Positions 6,748 to 15,243 are shown, counted from the first letter of the stretch. The stretch: DNA of 15,456 nucleotides from an uncultured Oscillospiraceae bacterium (GCA_934668605.1 CAKUNY010000036.1:1-15456), one strand, 5' to 3'. Notes: generated by a model not told the origin, from the letters alone. Made by a program: numbers and translations.

Positions 6748-8083
6748 CGTCTTCCATGTCCTCCTCCAGCATGCCTGTCAGCTCTCCATCATATGCGCCC
6801 ACGACAAAGACGTTCACAAAATCGCCCGTCTTGATATGCCGCGAACTGGTGAACCAGATGCGTCCGTCGATGTCCGGGGAATCCGCATAGGTTCTGCCGT
6901 AGTAGCACTCCTCGTCGGGGTCGTATCCATCGCAGAGCACCTGCATGACCTTTCCCTCGCACGAGGCGTTGTACTCGTCCATGATGCGCGATTGCAGCTC
7001 GTTTACGATCTCTGCCCGCGCCTGCGCGACCTCCTTGTCGGGGTATTCCATAAGCGCCGCCTTCGTGCCCTCCTCGGGAGAGAAGGCAAACGTGCCCGCG
7101 CGCTCGAGCTTAAACTCTTTCAAGAACTCGCACAGCTGCTGGAACTCTTCCTCGCCCTCTCCGGGAAGGCCGGTGATGAGGCTCGTGCGGATGACAAGGC
7201 CGGGGATGCGCTCGCGCAGCTTTCTGAGAAGCGCCTTCACATACTCGCCGTTTCCGCGCCGGTTCATCGCGCGCAGAATGTTGTCGTTGATGTGCTGAAT
7301 CGGAATATCGAGATACTTGACGATCTTCGGCTCGTTCGCCAGAACGTCAATGAGCTCGTCCGACATTTCCTCGGGATAGAGATAGTGCACGCGCACCCAA
7401 GAGATCGCGTCGATGGCGCAGAGCTTTTGCAGCAGCTCCGCAAGCTTCCGCTCGCCGTAGAGGTCAATGCCGTACCGGCTCGTGTCCTGCGCGATAACGA
7501 TGAGCTCCTTCACGCCGCTTTCGGCCAAGTCCTGCGCTTCTTTTACGAGCTCTTCCATCGGGCGGCTGCGGTATCTGCCGCGCAGCTTCGGAATGATGCA
7601 GAACGCGCAGTGATTGTCGCAGCCTTCTGCAATGCGCAGATACGCATAGTGCTCGGGCGTGGTCAGAATGCGCTGCGGCTCCGGGAGATTCGCGTTGATA
7701 TCGCCGAACTCTGCGACTGTCTCGCCGGAGAGGACTTTCCCGACCGCGGAGACGATGTCATAATACGAGCCCGTGCCGAGCACGCCGTCTACCTCCGGCA
7801 TTTCCTGCACGATCTCCATCTGATAGCGCTGGGCAAGACAGCCGGTCACAAGAATTTTCCCGACCCGGCCTTCCTTTTTGAGCTCGCCCATCGCCAGAAT
7901 GTTGTCGATGGCTTCCGTTTTTGCGTCTTCAATAAAGCCGCAGGTGTTGATGATCACCAAGTCCGCGCCGTCCGGGTCAGGCAAAATCTCATAGCCCGCC
8001 ACGCGCAGCAGAAACAGCATCTGCTCGGCGTTGATCTGGTTTTTCGCGCAGCCGAGGCTGATCATGCCAATTGTCTGGCTCAT
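6731..8083 (-). CDS. rimO: Ribosomal protein S12 methylthiotransferase RimO (radical SAM)
   Basis: RimO adds a methylthio group to the conserved aspartate of ribosomal protein S12 using S-adenosylmethionine and two 4Fe-4S clusters. The 450-residue protein has three parts. The N-terminal MTTase domain carries cluster-ligand cysteines C12 (SLGCAKN), C48 (NTCGF) and C82 (TGCLAQR). The radical SAM core carries C155, C159 and C162 (CDNHCAFC), followed by IPKLRGRYRSR. The C-terminal region corresponds to the TRAM RNA-binding domain. IIPKLRGRYRSRP and the lack of MiaB-type features favour RimO over MiaB. The frame opens at a TTG (8098), but ATG 8083 has GGGAGG 7 nt upstream and gives the family start [12 protein letters not shown]. 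The ATG overlaps the recX stop by 4 nt (ATGA). The C-terminus ends in an acidic run (EEDMEDDDDGE) where pgsA begins in another frame. Confidence 0.95.
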   Translation of the reverse strand: MSQTIGMISLGCAKNQINAEQMLFLLRVAGYEILPDPDGADLVIINTCGFIEDAKTEAIDNILAMGELKKEGRVGKILVTGCLAQRYQMEIVQEMPEVDGVLGTGSYYDIVSAVGKVLSGETVAEFGDINANLPEPQRILTTPEHYAYLRIAEGCDNHCAFCIIPKLRGRYRSRPMEELVKEAQDLAESGVKELIVIAQDTSRYGIDLYGERKLAELLQKLCAIDAISWVRVHYLYPEEMSDELIDVLANEPKIVKYLDIPIQHINDNILRAMNRRGNGEYVKALLRKLRERIPGLVIRTSLITGLPGEGEEEFQQLCEFLKEFKLERAGTFAFSPEEGTKAALMEYPDKEVAQARAEIVNELQSRIMDEYNASCEGKVMQVLCDGYDPDEECYYGRTYADSPDIDGRIWFTSSRHIKTGDFVNVFVVGAYDGELTGMLEEDMEDDDDGE

Positions 8084-8718
8084 TCCATGTCCTCCCAAGT
8101 GTCTGTGGGCTCGCAGTCTGCTTCCAATCGCCGCAGCCCTTCTTGAATGTCGTGATAGCTGTGCCCGCGCCGGATGAGCGCGTCCACAGCCTTTTTGATA
8201 CTCTTCTGGTCAAGCGTCTTTCCGGAGAGCTTCTTGTGCAAAAACGTGTCGATCGCGCCGTCCGTTTCGCCGAATTCCTCGAGCGCCTCGTCCCAGAGCT
8301 CCTTCGGAATGCCCTTTTCATAGAGGATGCTCTTCGCCCTTGCCCGGCCGTAGCCGCGAAGGCTGGCGGATCTCACGAGCTGCTTTGCCGTCTCCAGCTC
8401 GTCGATGAGGTGCAATTCCTCCAGCCATGAAACGGCGGCCTGCGCGTCCTCCTCGCTCTCGCCCTTCTGGATAAGGCGCTTTTGCAGCTCCTTTTTGGAT
8501 AAGCCGCTCGCCGTCAGGATCCGCACCGCGCGCTCCTTGCACGAAGCTAAACTCTGCGCGCTTTCGAGCGCCAGAAACGCTTCCGGCGTGACCTCCGCGC
8601 CGAGGGTGAGGCCAAGCTCAACGACCTTGTAGGCGGGCGCTTTCAGGCGTTTGCCGTCTTCAAAGATCAGGCGCAGATAGTTTGGAGAATCCAGCGGCTC
8701 GAGCCGCTCAAGTTTCAT
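8080..8718 (-). CDS. recX: Recombination regulatory protein RecX
   Basis: RecX binds RecA filaments and modulates their growth and strand exchange. The 212-residue product is helical and charged with the RecX three-helix repeats: [23 protein letters not shown] (about 74-96) with [14 protein letters not shown], then [25 protein letters not shown], then [21 protein letters not shown] near the C-terminus. It has an N-terminal extension of about 60 residues before the first repeat, as in Gram-positive RecX proteins. The ATG overlaps the recA 3' end by 11 nt, and the stop overlaps rimO by 4 nt. Co-transcription with recA is the usual arrangement and keeps the modulator proportional to its target. 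Confidence 0.92.
   Translation of the reverse strand: MKLERLEPLDSPNYLRLIFEDGKRLKAPAYKVVELGLTLGAEVTPEAFLALESAQSLASCKERAVRILTASGLSKKELQKRLIQKGESEEDAQAAVSWLEELHLIDELETAKQLVRSASLRGYGRARAKSILYEKGIPKELWDEALEEFGETDGAIDTFLHKKLSGKTLDQKSIKKAVDALIRRGHSYHDIQEGLRRLEADCEPTDTWEDME
8091..8096 (-). promoter_or_regulatory. Ribosome binding site fixing the rimO start
   Basis: GGGAGG on the minus strand inside recX, 7 nt from ATG 8083. The upstream TTG at 8098 would lie on top of it, so it cannot be the start. Confidence 0.8.
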
Positions 8719-9808
8719 CGTTAAAGTCGTCCGCCGACACGTTTACCGCCTTGGCGGCCGGGGCGATGGGGGGCTTTGCGCGGCTGCCCTGGAGCTTCCA
8801 CATGTTCTCGCGCACCTCCTGCTCGATGCGGTCTGCAACGTCGGGATGCTCCTGCAAATAGAGCTTCGCGTTGTCTCTGCCCTGTCCGATGCGCTCGTCT
8901 CCGATGGAGAACCAGCTGCCGGACTTGTTGATGAGCTCCAGCTGTACGGCAAGATCCACGAGCTCGCCCCACTTGGAGATACCCTCACCATACATGATAT
9001 CGAAGATGGCCTCTTTAAAGGGAGGTGCGACCTTGTTTTTGACGATCTTCGCGCGCGTGCGGTTGCCGACGATCTCGGTGCCGTTCTTGATGGCCTCGGT
9101 TCTGCGGATATCGATCCGAACGGACGCGTAGAACTTGAGCGCGTTGCCGCCCGTGGTCGTCTCGGGGTTTCCGTACATGACGCCGATCTTCATACGAAGC
9201 TGGTTGATGAAGATGACGACGCAGTTCGTTTTCGCGATATTGCCGGCGAGCTTCCGAAGCGCCTGCGACATAAGCCGCGCCTGAAGGCCGACGAAGGTAT
9301 CGCCCATCTCGCCCTCAATTTCCGCGCGCGGAGTCAGCGCCGCAACGGAGTCCACAACCACAACATCCACCGCGCCCGAGCGGACGAGCGCGTCTGTAAT
9401 TTCGAGCGCCTGCTCGCCGGTGTCCGGCTGGGAGACGAGCATGGAGTCGATGTCCACGCCGATTCTCGCCGCGTAATCAGGATCCAGCGCGTGCTCCGCG
9501 TCCACGAAGGCGACCTCGCCCCCGCGCTTTTGCGCCTGCGCCACAATGTGAAGCGCCAGTGTCGTCTTACCGGAGGACTCGGGGCCGTATATTTCAATGA
9601 TTCTGCCCTTCGGTACACCGCCGATACCGAGCGCCGCGTCAAGTGCCAGAGAGCCCGTCGGAATCGCTTCCACGTTCATCTCCGGGCGGTCGCCCAAGCG
9701 CATGACCGTGCCCTTGCCGAAGTTCTTTTCGATCTGGGAAATTGCCGTTTCCAGCGCCTTTTTCTTATCGCTCAGAGGAGCCTCGGGTTTCTTTTTTTCT
9801 ACTGCCAT
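8708..9808 (-). CDS. recA: Recombinase RecA
   Basis: RecA forms ATP-dependent filaments on single-stranded DNA, drives homologous recombination and stimulates LexA self-cleavage. The 366-residue protein has the full core: Walker A GPESSGKT at about residues 75-82, DAEHALD, the Walker B stretch [10 protein letters not shown], the L1 region around [29 protein letters not shown] covering the L2 loop, and a C-terminal domain with [18 protein letters not shown]. The frame extends two codons to a TTG at 9814, but ATG 9808 has AAGGAAGG 9 nt upstream and matches the family ([10 protein letters not shown]). A promoter with an SOS-box-like repeat precedes it, so induction by DNA damage is likely. recX, rimO and pgsA follow with overlaps. 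Confidence 0.99.
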   Translation of the reverse strand: MAVEKKKPEAPLSDKKKALETAISQIEKNFGKGTVMRLGDRPEMNVEAIPTGSLALDAALGIGGVPKGRIIEIYGPESSGKTTLALHIVAQAQKRGGEVAFVDAEHALDPDYAARIGVDIDSMLVSQPDTGEQALEITDALVRSGAVDVVVVDSVAALTPRAEIEGEMGDTFVGLQARLMSQALRKLAGNIAKTNCVVIFINQLRMKIGVMYGNPETTTGGNALKFYASVRIDIRRTEAIKNGTEIVGNRTRAKIVKNKVAPPFKEAIFDIMYGEGISKWGELVDLAVQLELINKSGSWFSIGDERIGQGRDNAKLYLQEHPDVADRIEQEVRENMWKLQGSRAKPPIAPAAKAVNVSADDFNDET

Positions 9809-9817
9809 AGCCAACAG

Positions 9818-9825
9818 CCTTCCTT
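9818..9825 (-). promoter_or_regulatory. Ribosome binding site of recA
   Basis: AAGGAAGG on the minus strand, 9 nt from ATG 9808 and only 3 nt from the alternative TTG 9814, which favours the ATG. Confidence 0.7.
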
Positions 9826-9839
9826 TTCTGTTTTTCTAC

Positions 9840-9868
9840 AGTATAGCACAGGATGTTCTATAAATCAA
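9840..9868 (-). promoter_or_regulatory. Promoter of recA-recX-rimO-pgsA
   Basis: Minus strand: -35 TTGATT (9868-9863), 17-nt spacer, -10 TATACT (9845-9840), 4/6 and 5/6 to consensus. It lies in the 88-nt gap between prmC and recA; the predicted start is near 9833. I saw no intrinsic terminator for prmC in this gap. Confidence 0.7.
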
Positions 9869-9879
9869 ACGTTCGTTTG
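9866..9879 (-). promoter_or_regulatory. Candidate LexA (SOS) operator of recA
   Basis: CAAACGAACGTTTG is a perfect 5+5 inverted repeat with a 4-nt spacer, overlapping the recA -35. It has the geometry of the Gram-positive SOS box (CGAAC-N4-GTTCG) with one symmetric substitution per arm. Its place before recA supports the call; LexA itself is not in the window. Confidence 0.65.
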
Positions 9880-9896
9880 GAAATATTTCACGAGCT

Positions 9897-10760
9897 TCAA
9901 TCCGGCTTTCTCGCCGCGACCGCGCGGGTAACGCCCCGCAGATCCTTGCGGAACATAAGATCCGTCAGCCCCGCAGCCTCGAGTAATTCGCCAACGCCCG
10001 TCTCCTGCCCGTAGCCGAACTCGAAGCAGATCGTCCCGCCGGGGCGAAGCGCGGCATGGAAGTTCTTTAAGATCGCGCGGTAAAAATCAAGTCCGTCTTC
10101 TCCGCCCTCCAAGGCCAGATGCGGCTCATACGCCCAGACGGAAACGTCCAGCTTTGCCATTTCCTTCGTCGTCACATACGGCGGGTTTGAGACGATCAGG
10201 TCGAACTGCCCCAGAAATTTGGGCGCGGGCTGCAAAACGTCGACCGAAAACGCCGTTACGCGGTTTTTGAGCCGCAGATTCGCCGTGTTCTGCTTGGCGA
10301 CGCGAAGCGCGGGCTCGGAAATTTCCGCCAGCGTCACGCGCGCCGACTCCACACTGTGCGCAAGCGCCAGGCCGATGCAGCCGGAGCCTGTGCAAAGATC
10401 GAGCACCCGCTGCGGCGCGGGGTAAGTTCTTGCCGCCTCGATGGCAAGCTCTGTCACGGCCATCGTATCGTCGCGCGGGATGAGCACATCCGGCGTCACA
10501 ACAAACGGCAGGCCATAAAAGCTCCACTCACCCAGAATATAGGCAAGCGGCTCACCCGCCAGCGCGCGGGCAAGATAGTCGTTCAGCTTTTCTTCAATCG
10601 CCTCCGACGCGTAGAGCTCCCGGTCGGCCAGCAGCGAGGCCACGGATTTTCCGGACGAGAGCGCCAGAAGCTCTCTTGCGTATACGCCCGCGTTTTCCCC
10701 ATGCCCGGGGCGAAGCGCCTTGCGCGCGTTTAAGTAAAGATCTCCGTACTTTTTTACCAT
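9897..10760 (-). CDS. prmC: Release factor glutamine N5-methyltransferase PrmC
   Basis: PrmC methylates the glutamine of the GGQ motif in release factors RF1 and RF2, which improves termination. The 287-residue protein has the helical N-terminal release-factor-binding domain (about 1-80, including PLAYILGEWSFYG) and a Rossmann-like methyltransferase domain. The latter carries LDLCTGSGCIGLAL at about 120-133 for S-adenosylmethionine and the catalytic SNPPY at 191-195. The loop usually read as LIPRPET is LIPRDDT here, a modest deviation. The ATG overlaps the end of the DUF1385 gene by 7 nt. prfA, a frequent neighbour in other genomes, is not adjacent. Confidence 0.94.
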   Translation of the reverse strand: MVKKYGDLYLNARKALRPGHGENAGVYARELLALSSGKSVASLLADRELYASEAIEEKLNDYLARALAGEPLAYILGEWSFYGLPFVVTPDVLIPRDDTMAVTELAIEAARTYPAPQRVLDLCTGSGCIGLALAHSVESARVTLAEISEPALRVAKQNTANLRLKNRVTAFSVDVLQPAPKFLGQFDLIVSNPPYVTTKEMAKLDVSVWAYEPHLALEGGEDGLDFYRAILKNFHAALRPGGTICFEFGYGQETGVGELLEAAGLTDLMFRKDLRGVTRAVAARKPD

Positions 10761-11710
10761 CTGTCCGCGCCTTCCTGCTCGGGAAGCACCAGTGTAAGCG
10801 CCTCAATGGCCACCTCGATCATCGAGTCGTCGGGCTCGTTTGTTGTAAAGAGCTGGAACCACATGCCGGGCGCGGTCAGAAGCTTCGTCAGCCAATTGTC
10901 GTGCCGGCCGACGAGGCGATTAAACTCATACGCGATCGCCACGATAAAAGGAAGCATGATGAGCCGCGAGAGCATCCGCAGCAGCGTATTGCTGATCGGA
11001 AAAATGGAGCTGAACACGGCAGAGACGAGAATCGAAATAATGATCACGACAAACAGGAAGCTCGTGCCGCAGCGCGGATGGAGCCTTGTCTGCGGGCGGA
11101 CGTTCTCAACCGTCAGCGGAAGCTGCGCTTCATAGCAGCGGATGGTTTTGTGCTCCGCGCCATGATAGGAAAAAACGCGCTTCATGTCCGGCGTTTTGGA
11201 GATCATGATCATGTAGCCGAGGAAAATGAGGATCCGGAACACGCCTTCAATCAGGCTCCGCAGCACAGCTCGTTCCTTGAGCCCCGGAATAAAGCTTGCA
11301 AGAAGCGTCGGCAGCAGAATAAAAAGCCCGACCGAGAGCGCGATACCGAGCACAACCGAGAGATAGACCACGACCTTCTGGAGCTTCTCGGAGCCAAGCT
11401 TCTTTTCTAACCATTTCTCAAATTTCGAAGGCTCCCCTTCCGTCTCCGGGAAAAAGTCCGCCGAATACATGAGCGCCTTCACGCCGTTCACCATCGACGA
11501 GCCGAAGTTCACGACGCCGCGAATCAGCGGCCACGTTAAAATGCCGTGCTTCTTTTTGATGGGCTCGACCTTCTGTACAAGCCCCTCGGGGCCTCTGACG
11601 ACGATCGCCCGCTTGTCGGGTCCCTGCATCAGAATGCCTTCAATGAGCGCCTGTCCGCCGATCAGGGTCTTGAACTTTTCCTGGCTGACAGGCTGTTTGT
11701 TTTTCTGCAT
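10754..11710 (-). CDS. DUF1385 (YqhQ-like) multi-pass membrane protein
   Basis: This is a conserved family of Firmicutes and Thermotogae whose biochemical role I do not know. The 318-residue protein carries its signatures: IGGQALIEGILMQGP at about 17-31, YHGAEHKTIRCYE at 182-194, HPRCGTSFLF at 211-220 and AYEFNRL at 260-266. Hydrophobic segments at about 113-142, 152-171, 217-236 and 244-262 suggest four or more membrane passes. The conserved H, E and C residues lie next to membrane segments, which could mean a metal site or an enzyme, but that is inference. The ATG lies 9 nt after the kinase stop with GAGG 6 nt upstream, and the gene overlaps prmC by 7 nt, so it should be co-transcribed with both. 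No signal peptide was seen. Confidence 0.88.
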   Translation of the reverse strand: MQKNKQPVSQEKFKTLIGGQALIEGILMQGPDKRAIVVRGPEGLVQKVEPIKKKHGILTWPLIRGVVNFGSSMVNGVKALMYSADFFPETEGEPSKFEKWLEKKLGSEKLQKVVVYLSVVLGIALSVGLFILLPTLLASFIPGLKERAVLRSLIEGVFRILIFLGYMIMISKTPDMKRVFSYHGAEHKTIRCYEAQLPLTVENVRPQTRLHPRCGTSFLFVVIIISILVSAVFSSIFPISNTLLRMLSRLIMLPFIVAIAYEFNRLVGRHDNWLTKLLTAPGMWFQLFTTNEPDDSMIEVAIEALTLVLPEQEGADRW

Positions 11711-11719
11711 AAAATGCCT

Positions 11720-13174
11720 CTATTCTTCCCCCGTGGGGATGGAGATGGTAACAAGGGTGCCGCCGCCCTCGGCGTTTTCGAGCGTGATCGTGCCGCCGTG
11801 CATGGTGACGATTTCCTCGCAGACAGCAAGGCCGATGCCGCTGCCGCGCGCTTTGGAGCTTCCCTTGTAGAATTTCATTTTGACGTGCGGCAATTCTTCC
11901 TCCGGAATGCCGGGACCAAAGTCCCGGATGCGCACGACGATCTGACTGTCCTCCAGACCGATGGACGCGACAATGCGCTTGCCGTCGCCGCCGTGCTTGG
12001 CCGCGTTATCGAGGACGTTTAAAAATACCTGCCGCATGCGCGCAACGTCGCACGGAATTTCCGGAATTTCTTCCTCGCAGGGCTCATACTCGAGCGCGAT
12101 GCCCTCCTGCTTGAGCCGCGAGCCGTACATGAAGACGGTGTCTTCAAATTCTGCCAGCAAATCGGCTTTCTCTACAGTCAGCGTAAACCTTCCGTCCTGC
12201 ATGCGGGTAAATTCCAGAAGCTCTTCGACCATGCCCGTAAGCCGTCTTGCCTCGCGCAGAATGATCAGCATGCCGCGCCTTGTCTCGGGCTCCAGATTGC
12301 CGGAAGAAAGCAGCGTCTCTCCCCAGCCGGAGATCGCCGTCAGCGGCGTGCGCAGCTCGTGGGAGACAGAAGACATGAACTCGGACTGCGTCTTTTCGGA
12401 CTGGCCGATTTTGACCGACATGTCGTTGATCGTGTCGGCTAGCTCTCCGATCTCGTCGTCGTAGTGCTTGGGGATCTGCACGCCATAGGAGCCTGCCGCG
12501 ATGCGCTTGGCCGTCGCGGTGATCTCCGTCACTGGCTCGATGATCGAGCGGATGAAGAAGCTGCTGATGAAAAACATCGACGCGATGAAAATAAGCCCCG
12601 CCGTGAGCGCGATGAGCCCGACCATGAGCACCTGCCGGTCGACGTTTTTAAGCCCCGTCACATACCGCAAAACGCCGATGACCTCGCCGTTGGAATAGAT
12701 CATCGGGCTCGATACCGCGAGAATCCTTTCGTGTGTGTCGGGGTCACGCCCCTGAAAGCGCGCGAGCTTTCCGGTCGTGATGGCCTCCTGGATATCCGGC
12801 GTCTGGGGGCTCTTGCCCGCAAATTCGCCGTAGGACGAGGCAACGAGCTTTCCGCTCGCGCTGATAAACTGCAATTCCAGCTTGTCCTTGTCTTCAAACG
12901 TCTCGGCAAACTGGATGCAGGACTGATAGTATTCGTTATAGGACTGGCTGATGTAGTTGCCGAAAAAGTCAGTGGTCGTCTTCGCCTTCGCCTCTAACCC
13001 GGAGCGCACATTGGAATAATAGTACGCGCCGAGACTCAAGGTGATAGCCGCCACGCACAGAGCAGCCAACACGACCATGACGCTGACGTTGTTGACCAGC
13101 CACCGCCGCTCAAGCCCCGCCAGCTTCCGGCGCTTCGGCGCGGCGTTTTTGATCGCTTCGCTCAGACGCCCCAT
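11720..13174 (-). CDS. Membrane sensor histidine kinase (HAMP-HisKA-HATPase_c)
   Basis: This 484-residue sensor kinase should phosphorylate the response regulator encoded just upstream. A basic N-terminus precedes the first membrane segment at about 27-52. An extracytoplasmic domain of about 125 residues follows (53-180), with LQFISASGKLVASS and AVSSPMIYSNGEVIGVLRYV, resembling single-Cache/PAS-like sensors. The second membrane segment is at about 182-207. A HAMP linker runs about 208-262. The HisKA H-box is SHELRTPLT with phosphoacceptor H272. The HATPase_c has the N-box NVLDNAAKH (386-394), G1 RDFGPGIP (417-424), FYKG and G2 GSGIGLA (444-450). All catalytic motifs are intact. The start codon lies within the regulator's 3' end (13-nt overlap) with only a weak ribosome binding site, which points to translational coupling. 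The signal is unknown. Confidence 0.93.
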   Translation of the reverse strand: MGRLSEAIKNAAPKRRKLAGLERRWLVNNVSVMVVLAALCVAAITLSLGAYYYSNVRSGLEAKAKTTTDFFGNYISQSYNEYYQSCIQFAETFEDKDKLELQFISASGKLVASSYGEFAGKSPQTPDIQEAITTGKLARFQGRDPDTHERILAVSSPMIYSNGEVIGVLRYVTGLKNVDRQVLMVGLIALTAGLIFIASMFFISSFFIRSIIEPVTEITATAKRIAAGSYGVQIPKHYDDEIGELADTINDMSVKIGQSEKTQSEFMSSVSHELRTPLTAISGWGETLLSSGNLEPETRRGMLIILREARRLTGMVEELLEFTRMQDGRFTLTVEKADLLAEFEDTVFMYGSRLKQEGIALEYEPCEEEIPEIPCDVARMRQVFLNVLDNAAKHGGDGKRIVASIGLEDSQIVVRIRDFGPGIPEEELPHVKMKFYKGSSKARGSGIGLAVCEEIVTMHGGTITLENAEGGGTLVTISIPTGEE

Positions 13175-13848
13175 TTGTATCCAAAGCCCCAGACGGTCGT
13201 AATATAAACAGGATTTGCCGTGTCGTCTTCGATTTTGATGCGAAGGCGGCGGATATTCACGTCGACGATCTTGAGCTCGCCGTCATAGTCGCGCCCCCAG
13301 ACCGTCGTGAGAATGTCCTCTCTCGAGAGCGCGCGTCCGGGGTTCTGCATGAAAAGCTTCATGATGGCGTACTCGACCTGCGTGAGCTTGATGCGCTTTC
13401 CCTCTTTATCGAGCGTGCGGTTGCGCGTGTTGAGGACGAACGGCCCCTGCGTCAGCTCGACAGAATCGGACTGCGTGTCGCTGCCGATGCGCCGGTAAAG
13501 CGCGTCGATGCGCGCGGTGAGCTCGGCGGGACTGAACGGCTTTGTCATATAGTCGTCCGCACCGGTCATTAGACCCGTGACCTTGTCCATTTCCTGGCTC
13601 CTGGCCGTTAACATAATAATGCCGATCTTCTTATCCGTCGCCCGGATGTTCCGGCAGACCTCAAAGCCGTCGATGTCCGGCAGCATGATGTCCAGAATCG
13701 CAACGCCAACGTCCGGATGCTCCTTGAGCTTTTCCAGCGCCTCCATGCCCGTCCCGGCCTCGATCACCTCGTAGCCGGCGCGGTTGAGATTGATAACAAC
13801 AAAACTGCGAATACTGACCTCATCTTCAAGAATCAATACTTTTTTCAT
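13162..13848 (-). CDS. OmpR/PhoB-family response regulator
   Basis: This 228-residue DNA-binding regulator is the likely partner of the adjacent kinase. The receiver domain (about 1-118) has acidic-pocket residues E8, D9 and E10, phosphoacceptor D53 in AILDIMLPDIDG, T81 and K103 in MTKPF. The C-terminal winged-helix domain (about 130-228) has ELTQGPFVLN, KLTQVEYAIMKLFMQNPG, LSREDILTTVWG, VDVNIRRLRIKIED and the final TVWGFGYKWG, all typical of the OmpR group. AAGGAG lies 11 nt before the ATG and overlaps the stop codon of the lipoprotein gene 15 nt upstream. All functional residues are in place. The target genes cannot be read from the window; the promoter of its own operon is an obvious candidate. 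Confidence 0.95.
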   Translation of the reverse strand: MKKVLILEDEVSIRSFVVINLNRAGYEVIEAGTGMEALEKLKEHPDVGVAILDIMLPDIDGFEVCRNIRATDKKIGIIMLTARSQEMDKVTGLMTGADDYMTKPFSPAELTARIDALYRRIGSDTQSDSVELTQGPFVLNTRNRTLDKEGKRIKLTQVEYAIMKLFMQNPGRALSREDILTTVWGRDYDGELKIVDVNIRRLRIKIEDDTANPVYITTVWGFGYKWGV

Positions 13849-13863
13849 AAACCCGAATTCTCC

Positions 13864-15192
13864 TTACGTCTCACCGGTATTCCAGTCGACATGTATGATA
13901 TGGAACATCTGCCGCAGCTCATCGGGCGTCAGCTCCTGTGCCTGCGCCGCCGTACCGAGCTGCGCGGAGTAGCAGACGTCCGGCTGCTCCAGAAGCAGGA
14001 ACCTTTCATCCGCCTGCGCGCGCTCGAGGCGCTTTTCGCCCGTGAAGGCGTAGATCGTAAAAATCGGGTCGACCGGCGCCGAGCCGTTCCAATACGAGAA
14101 CGTCAGCGCGCCCCGCGCGCCCTCGATCTCCTCTGCACGGCTGATCGTCACGCGCTCGTCCCAGCTCTCCGGGATTTCCACATACCAGCCGCCCGAGAAG
14201 CGGTGATACGTGCGAAGCACAACCTCGCGCTTTCCGTCCAGACCCAGATGGTACCAGCGGATGAGCGAGTACGTCTCTCCTGCCGCGTCCGCCGCCGGAA
14301 GCGAAACGAGCTCCGGAAGCTCCACGAGGCCATCAGAATTGATATCGCACGCGTAGGCAAACGGATTTCGGACCGTCTGCTGCGTATCGTCAAGTGCGCT
14401 GACATTCTGGAATGTCCCGCCGCGGAAGATGAACACGTCCGTCGCAAGGGAGTCTTCCTCCTGCGCGCTGGTAACGAACACAGCCGGAATGTTGTAGGCG
14501 ACCGCGCCCGTCATGATGCGCTTGACGGAAACGGCGCTCGAGGAAAGCGGAACCTCCTGTCCCTTTTCCATCTGCTCGTTCCGGTACCGGTAGAGCTCCG
14601 CCGTCCCCTGCTTTTTTTCCGCGTCGAAGCGCAGCAAAAACAGATCGGTCATGCCGTTATTGTCGAGATCGCAGGTCGTAAACTGGCTATAGCTTGCCGT
14701 CATCAGCTGGACGATTTCTCCGTCTTCCAGCGAGTAGGCGCTCACCGACTGCAAAACCTGATCGGTCAGCTGCCGGCCGATGAGAATCTCGAGCCCCGGC
14801 TCGCCGTCCAGGTCTACATACTCGACCCGCGCGAACGCCGCGCCGTTTCCCTCAATGACGGAAATATTCTGATATGCGCCGTCCAGCTTGTCAAACACAT
14901 AGGCCTTGAGCGGCTTTTCATCGGAGGTTTTGGCGAAGACGATCGCCTCTTCCTCTCCGTCGCCGTCCAGATCTGCCAGCTGCACCGACTGCTGATTGCT
15001 GCCGGAGATGGGCGCGCAGTATTCGCACCCGGCTGCCGCCATCACCTCGTCGATGGCCTTTTGCAGATTGTCATATTCGTCGGAGTGCCGGGGCAGCGTA
15101 TAGAGCTCGTCGACGGTCTTGACAAAGCAGCCCGAGAGCAGCAGGCAAAAAAGCGCCGCCAGGCTCAAAAGCGCGAGTTTTTTCCGCCGCAT
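13864..15192 (-). CDS. Lipoprotein with DxDxDG-type (FG-GAP/VCBS-like) repeats, unknown function
   Basis: I do not recognise a named family. The 442-residue protein begins with a lipoprotein signal peptide: RRKK, a hydrophobic core and lipobox LLSGC, so C22 would be lipidated and the protein tethered outside the membrane. It contains repeated aspartate-rich loops like those that bind calcium in EF-hand-like and beta-propeller repeat proteins: DLDGDGEEE (74-82), DLDGEPGLE (127-135), DLDNNGMTD (175-183) and DINSDGLVE (283-291). Each is followed by a short hydrophobic strand. This suggests a beta-propeller or repeat fold on the cell surface. AAGGAG lies 9 nt before the ATG. It is the first gene of the unit and lies 15 nt before the two-component genes, so it may feed a signal to the kinase or be the system's effector. 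That link is inference. Confidence 0.85.
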   Translation of the reverse strand: MRRKKLALLSLAALFCLLLSGCFVKTVDELYTLPRHSDEYDNLQKAIDEVMAAAGCEYCAPISGSNQQSVQLADLDGDGEEEAIVFAKTSDEKPLKAYVFDKLDGAYQNISVIEGNGAAFARVEYVDLDGEPGLEILIGRQLTDQVLQSVSAYSLEDGEIVQLMTASYSQFTTCDLDNNGMTDLFLLRFDAEKKQGTAELYRYRNEQMEKGQEVPLSSSAVSVKRIMTGAVAYNIPAVFVTSAQEEDSLATDVFIFRGGTFQNVSALDDTQQTVRNPFAYACDINSDGLVELPELVSLPAADAAGETYSLIRWYHLGLDGKREVVLRTYHRFSGGWYVEIPESWDERVTISRAEEIEGARGALTFSYWNGSAPVDPIFTIYAFTGEKRLERAQADERFLLLEQPDVCYSAQLGTAAQAQELTPDELRQMFHIIHVDWNTGET

Positions 15193-15230
15193 CGCCCCTC
15201 ACTCCTTCCCTTTACATAACATCGCAGACC

Positions 15231-15243
15231 ATTGTATCACAAT
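15231..15243 (-). repeat. Small palindrome over the -10 element, candidate operator
   Basis: ATTGT-GAT-ACAAT is a perfect 5+5 inverted repeat containing the whole -10 hexamer. A regulator bound here would block transcription. Such a short AT-rich palindrome could also arise by chance. Confidence 0.3.

Noticed and set aside
13717..15219. Long open frames on the plus strand, for example 13717-15219, 1014-2474, 6704-8146, 8846-9931 and 4202-5200.
   Set aside because: They lie opposite well-identified minus-strand genes, show no family motifs, and are rich in R, L, V and A as expected from the antisense of GC-rich codons.
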